Below are positions 61,028-64,000 of a stretch of 64,000 nucleotides of DNA, piece by piece; positions within the stretch are counted from its first letter, which is position 1, and each line of letters starts with the position of its first letter. The DNA lies in contig JAJTHG010000005.1 of assembly GCA_021298835.1 (NCBI GenBank), positions 1-64,000 of the forward strand. The letters run 5' to 3'. Both the position numbers and the translations under genes were made by a program. The DNA comes from Gemmatimonadota bacterium (GTDB lineage Bacteria > Gemmatimonadota > Gemmatimonadetes > Gemmatimonadales > Gemmatimonadaceae). The notes beneath the pieces were generated by a model. It did no database searches. It saw only the letters and a program-made list of their open reading frames with translations, and was not told the DNA's origin.

Positions 61028-61396
61028 GTGAGCGCATCCCCCGCCACCTGGGTGGCGATCGCCGCGGGCGGGGCCGTCGGCTCCGTGCTGCGCGCCGCCG
61101 TCTCCTTCGGGTTCGCGCGCGCGGGATGGCCGCTCGCGACGCTGGCCGTGAACGTGGCGGGCTCGGCGCTGCTCGGCGCGCTCGCGGCGTGGCTCCCCGC
61201 ACGGACGGCCACCCCCGCGGTCACCGCAGCGCTCACCGTCGGCCTCTGCGGCGGCTTCACCACGATGTCCACCCTCGCGCTCGAGGTCGTCCAGCAGTGG
61301 CAGGCGGGCGCGCCGGCGCGCGCGGCGAGCTATGCCGTCGCCTCGCTGGTGTGTTCCGTCGTGGCCGCGGCGGCGGGCTACGCGGCCGCACGCTGA
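61028..61396 (+). CDS. crcB: fluoride channel CrcB/Fluc
   Basis: A 122-residue protein with four helices. GGAVGSVLRAAVSFGF, TLAVNVAGSALLGALAAWL and GLCGGFTTMSTLALEVVQ are the Fluc signatures, including the Asn and the FTTMST track that lines the fluoride pore. It exports fluoride as a dual-topology dimer. GTG 61028 is chosen because the GTG at 61010 adds residues atypical for the family. Only 40 bp separate it from the upstream gene, so no fluoride riboswitch fits. Confidence 0.9.
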   Translation: MSASPATWVAIAAGGAVGSVLRAAVSFGFARAGWPLATLAVNVAGSALLGALAAWLPARTATPAVTAALTVGLCGGFTTMSTLALEVVQQWQAGAPARAASYAVASLVCSVVAAAAGYAAAR

Positions 61397-61398
61397 TC

Positions 61399-61404
61399 TA
61401 TCTT
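61399..61404 (+). promoter_or_regulatory. -10 element, predicted leaderless start for the M20 peptidase gene
   Basis: TATCTT is followed by 6 nt and the ATG at 61411, in the 14-bp gap after crcB. No Shine-Dalgarno is present. Confidence 0.4.
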
Positions 61405-61410
61405 TCCATC

Positions 61411-62799
61411 ATGCCACGCCCCGCCGTCCCGAGGGACCTCGACGCCTTCTTCGACGCCAACGCGCGCCGCCTGCGCGCGGGGCTCGACGACTTCCTGCGC
61501 ATTCCCTCGGTCTCGGCCAAGGCCGAGCACGCCGCCGACGTCGCGCGCGCGGCCGAGTGGCTCGCCCGCGAGCTCACCGCCGTCGGCGTGCCGGCCGAGG
61601 TCATCGGCACCGCCGGCCATCCGATCGTCCTGGCGGAGTGGCGCGACGCAGGCCCCGACGCCCCCACCGTGCTCATCTACGGGCATTACGACGTGCAGCC
61701 CGCCGAGCCGCTCGAGCTCTGGACCTCGCCCGCCTTCGAGCCCACCGAGCGCGACGGCAAGCTCTTCGCCCGCGGGGCGGTGGACGACAAGGGCCAGCTG
61801 TGGCTGCACGTCAAGGCGCTCGAGGCGCACCTCACCGTGCGCGGCCGCCTCCCGGTCAACGTGATCGTGCTCGCCGAGGGCGAGGAGGAAGTCGGCTCCG
61901 AGCACCTCGCGCAGTTCATCGCCGAGCATGCCGAACGGCTCCGCGCCGACGCCGTGGTGATCTCCGACAGCGCGATGTTCGCGCCGGGCATCCCGTCGAT
62001 CCTCTTCGCGCTGCGCGGCCTCGCCTACTTCCAGCTGGACGTGCAGGGCCCCGTGAGCGACTTGCACAGCGGCATGTACGGTGGCGCGGTCGTCAACCCG
62101 GCGATGGCCCTCGCCCGCATCCTGGCGACCTTCCACGACGCCGACGGCCGCGTTGCGATCCCGGGCTTCTACGCGGACGTGCGCGAGTGGGGTACCCGGG
62201 AGCGCGACAGCCTGCGCGGCCTGCCCTTCGACGAGGAGCGGTTCCGCGCCGGCGTCGGGGCACCGGCCCTCGGCGGCGAGGCGGGGCGCACGGTGCTCGA
62301 GCGCCTCTGGGCGCGGCCAACGTGCGAGGTCAACGGCCTGCTCAGCGGCTACACCGGCGAGGGTGCCAAGACGGTGCTTCCCGCGAAGGCGATGGCGAAG
62401 GTGAGCTGCCGGCTCGTGCCCGACCAGACGCCGGCCGACATCGAGGCCAAGCTCGCGGCGCACATCGCCGCCGTCGCCCCGCCGGGCGTGACGGTGACCG
62501 TCACGCACCTGCACGGCGGCATGCCGTGGAAGGCCGAACTCGCCGGCCCCGCCTTCGACGCGGCCGAACGCGCCCTCGAGGCCGCCTTCGGCCGCGCCCC
62601 CGTGTGCACCGGCGAAGGGGGCTCGATCCCCGTCGTCGGCGACTTCCAGCGCCTGCTCGGTGCCCCGGTCGTCCTCATGGGCTTCGGGCTGCCGGGCGAG
62701 AACGCGCACGCCCCCGACGAGTGGATCGCGATCGAGAACGTCGAGAAGGGGATGCGCGCGTGCGCGACGTTCCTCGAGTTCGTCGCGCAGGCGCGCTGA
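61411..62799 (+). CDS. M20-family dipeptidase (ArgE/DapE/CPG2 superfamily)
   Basis: A 462-residue di-zinc hydrolase. VLIYGHYDVQPAEPLELW (His, Asp), FARGAVDDKGQLWLH (Asp), VIVLAEGEEEVGSEHL (catalytic and ligand Glu), VISDSAMFAPG (Asp) and a late GLPGENAHAPDEW (His) complete both metal sites. The dimerisation lid domain lies at about 200-330. It is cytosolic, with no signal peptide, and probably cleaves dipeptides; substrate range is not deducible. Confidence 0.92.
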   Translation: MPRPAVPRDLDAFFDANARRLRAGLDDFLRIPSVSAKAEHAADVARAAEWLARELTAVGVPAEVIGTAGHPIVLAEWRDAGPDAPTVLIYGHYDVQPAEPLELWTSPAFEPTERDGKLFARGAVDDKGQLWLHVKALEAHLTVRGRLPVNVIVLAEGEEEVGSEHLAQFIAEHAERLRADAVVISDSAMFAPGIPSILFALRGLAYFQLDVQGPVSDLHSGMYGGAVVNPAMALARILATFHDADGRVAIPGFYADVREWGTRERDSLRGLPFDEERFRAGVGAPALGGEAGRTVLERLWARPTCEVNGLLSGYTGEGAKTVLPAKAMAKVSCRLVPDQTPADIEAKLAAHIAAVAPPGVTVTVTHLHGGMPWKAELAGPAFDAAERALEAAFGRAPVCTGEGGSIPVVGDFQRLLGAPVVLMGFGLPGENAHAPDEWIAIENVEKGMRACATFLEFVAQAR

Positions 62800-62816
62800 C
62801 CCGCGCGGGCCGTCAG
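62796..62816. terminator. hairpin with both stop codons in its arms
   Basis: CTGAC (62796-62800) pairs with GTCAG (62812-62816) around a CCGCGCGG palindrome. The peptidase TGA and the rho TGA both lie within the arms. Confidence 0.5.
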
Positions 62817-64000
62817 AGCCCTTCGAGCAACGCGTCGTTGTTTGCCGTGTTCGCGATCCGCTTGATCAGCCACTCGAGCGCCGCCTGCGGCGGCATCTGC
62901 GACAGGCCGCGCCGCAGCATGTGCACGTGCTCGAGCTGCTCGGGCCGGAAGAGCTTGTCCTCTCGGCGCGTCCCCGAGGCGGCGATGTCGATCGCGGGGT
63001 AGATGCGCTTCTCGGCGAGCGACCGGTCGAGCTTGAGCTCGCAGTTGCCCGTGCCCTTGAACTCCTCGAAGATCACGTCGTCCATCCGCGACCCGGTCTC
63101 GACGAGGGCGGTGGAGATGATCGTGATCGAGCCGCCGCCGTGCTGGGGCGCCACGTTGCGCGCGGAGCCGAAGAAGGCCTTGGGCTTGGCCATCGCCGTG
63201 GCGTCGAGGCCGCCGGAGAGCGTCCGGCCGGTGCCCCGCTCGACGACGTTGTAGGCCCGCGCCATCCGGGTGATCGAGTCGAGCACGATCACGACGTCCT
63301 TGCCGAGCTCGCAGAGGCGCTTGGCGCGCTCGAGCACCATCTCGACGACGTCGCGATGCCGCACGGCGGGCATGTCGAAGCTCGAGGCCACCACCTCGCC
63401 GTAGCCCCATGTGACCATCTCGCTGACCTCCTCGGGACGCTCGTCCACGAGGAGAACCAGCAGGTCGGCGTTCGGGTGGTTCACCGCGACGCCCTCGACG
63501 ATCGCCTGCAGCAGCATCGTCTTGCCGGCGCGCGCCGGCGCGACGATCAGCGCGCGCTGGCCGAACCCGATCGGCGCGATGAGGTCGATCGCGCGGCGCG
63601 TGAGCTCCGGCCCCCCCTTCGCCGGCCGGCCGGTCTCGAGGGTCAGCTTGCGCTCGGGATAGCTCGCGGTCAGCGAGGCGAAGTCGGGGCGGCGCAGCGC
63701 CGCCTGCGGCTCGGTGCCGTTGACCGCCTTGAGCTCCACGACCGCCGGGCGCCCGCGGGGATCGCGCCCCCACGTGACGGTGAGCTGGTCGCCGCGACGC
63801 AGACCGTACTGCCGGGCGAGGTGCGCAGGGACGAACGGATCGCTGGCCTCGGCGAGGTAGCTGAACTGGGGCCGACGGACGAACCCGGCGTCGCGGGCCG
63901 GATCGAACCAACCGACGATCTCCCCTTCGACGATCAATGGGGCCGACGGGGGGCCGCCACCCTCCTGACCGGACTGGCCGTTGCGCTCCCCGCGCTCCCG
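62813..64000 (-). CDS. rho: transcription termination factor Rho, N-terminus beyond the window
   Basis: At least 374 residues of Rho are visible and the frame stays open to the window end. Upstream is a polar, low-complexity part ([16 protein letters not shown]), as in the N-terminal insertion of high-GC Rho proteins. [20 protein letters not shown] is the RNA-binding [26 protein letters not shown] holds Walker A, and [16 protein letters not shown] the R-loop/Walker B region. [21 protein letters not shown] is the Q-loop area. It ends transcription in an RNA-dependent way, which fits the T-poor hairpins of this genome. Confidence 0.95.
   Translation of the reverse strand, partial: RERGERNGQSGQEGGGPPSAPLIVEGEIVGWFDPARDAGFVRRPQFSYLAEASDPFVPAHLARQYGLRRGDQLTVTWGRDPRGRPAVVELKAVNGTEPQAALRRPDFASLTASYPERKLTLETGRPAKGGPELTRRAIDLIAPIGFGQRALIVAPARAGKTMLLQAIVEGVAVNHPNADLLVLLVDERPEEVSEMVTWGYGEVVASSFDMPAVRHRDVVEMVLERAKRLCELGKDVVIVLDSITRMARAYNVVERGTGRTLSGGLDATAMAKPKAFFGSARNVAPQHGGGSITIISTALVETGSRMDDVIFEEFKGTGNCELKLDRSLAEKRIYPAIDIAASGTRREDKLFRPEQLEHVHMLRRGLSQMPPQAALEWLIKRIANTANNDALLEGL

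Overview
The window is a very GC-rich, gene-dense bacterial chromosome segment (roughly 70% GC or more by eye). Genes are often linked by 4-nt stop/start overlaps, and GTG starts are common. There are no rRNA, tRNA or CRISPR features and only one decayed insertion sequence. The gene mix fits Gemmatimonadota best: a flagellar filament cluster with embedded glycosyltransferases, HAMP-linked Ser/Thr kinase, MsrPQ, sucA, a short-loop cytochrome bd oxidase and nadB-nadA-nadC. That assignment is an inference from gene content and GC, not from a marker gene.

Layout. 1-2.8 kb is a scar: a probable queG remnant, a DUF4143 ATPase, an 11-bp tandem repeat and a frameshifted IS3-type transposase. 2.85-17.2 kb is a flagellar filament and glycosylation island. 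It holds two GT2-type glycosyltransferases, an FkbM-like protein, two TPR-GT9 fusions, a GT4 enzyme, flgL, fliW, fliC, fliD, fliS, flgM and three small helical proteins that may be export chaperones. Here the DNA shows a readable regulatory hierarchy. Two sigma54-type promoters point at minus-strand genes. Four sigma28-type promoters (CTCAAGT-N13/14-GCCGA) precede fliC, fliS, a small gene and flgM. The flagellin leader carries two CsrA-like GGA sites in the arrangement known from Bacillus hag, with fliW encoded upstream.

17.4-23.4 kb carries an MqsA-like regulator, a TIGR01777 epimerase, small secreted proteins, a CDGSH protein and an mscS-sufE-DUF6526 operon. 23.5-28.8 kb is a tightly overlapped run: msrP, msrQ, a membrane protein, a sodium/solute symporter, a THUMP-type RNA methyltransferase, a MOSC protein and a DUF2256 protein. 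28.8-41.8 kb has a porin-like protein divergent from a cupredoxin-like protein, a transmembrane sensor Ser/Thr kinase, the chain sucA / PIG-L hydrolase / solute-binding lipoprotein / NDH-2, and an ANTAR response regulator.

41.8-47.6 kb (minus strand) is a Bmp-type nucleoside ABC importer operon (receptor, double ATPase, two permeases) with an MFS exporter fused to its end by overlap. 47.7-54.8 kb has a membrane protein with a HEGGH motif, nadB-nadA-nadC for de novo NAD synthesis, cydAB of the cyanide-insensitive type and a queD homologue. 54.8-64 kb has a PAS/GAF histidine kinase divergent from a NarX/NarL-like pair, an acyl-CoA dehydrogenase, a membrane protein with a possible degenerate PHP domain, crcB, an M20 dipeptidase and the start-truncated rho gene at the window edge.

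Two genome-wide habits are visible. Several genes (mscS, sucA, nadA, the M20 peptidase) have a TAnnTT -10 element 6-8 nt before the start codon, which predicts leaderless mRNAs. Several convergent gene pairs share one inverted repeat that includes both stop codons.
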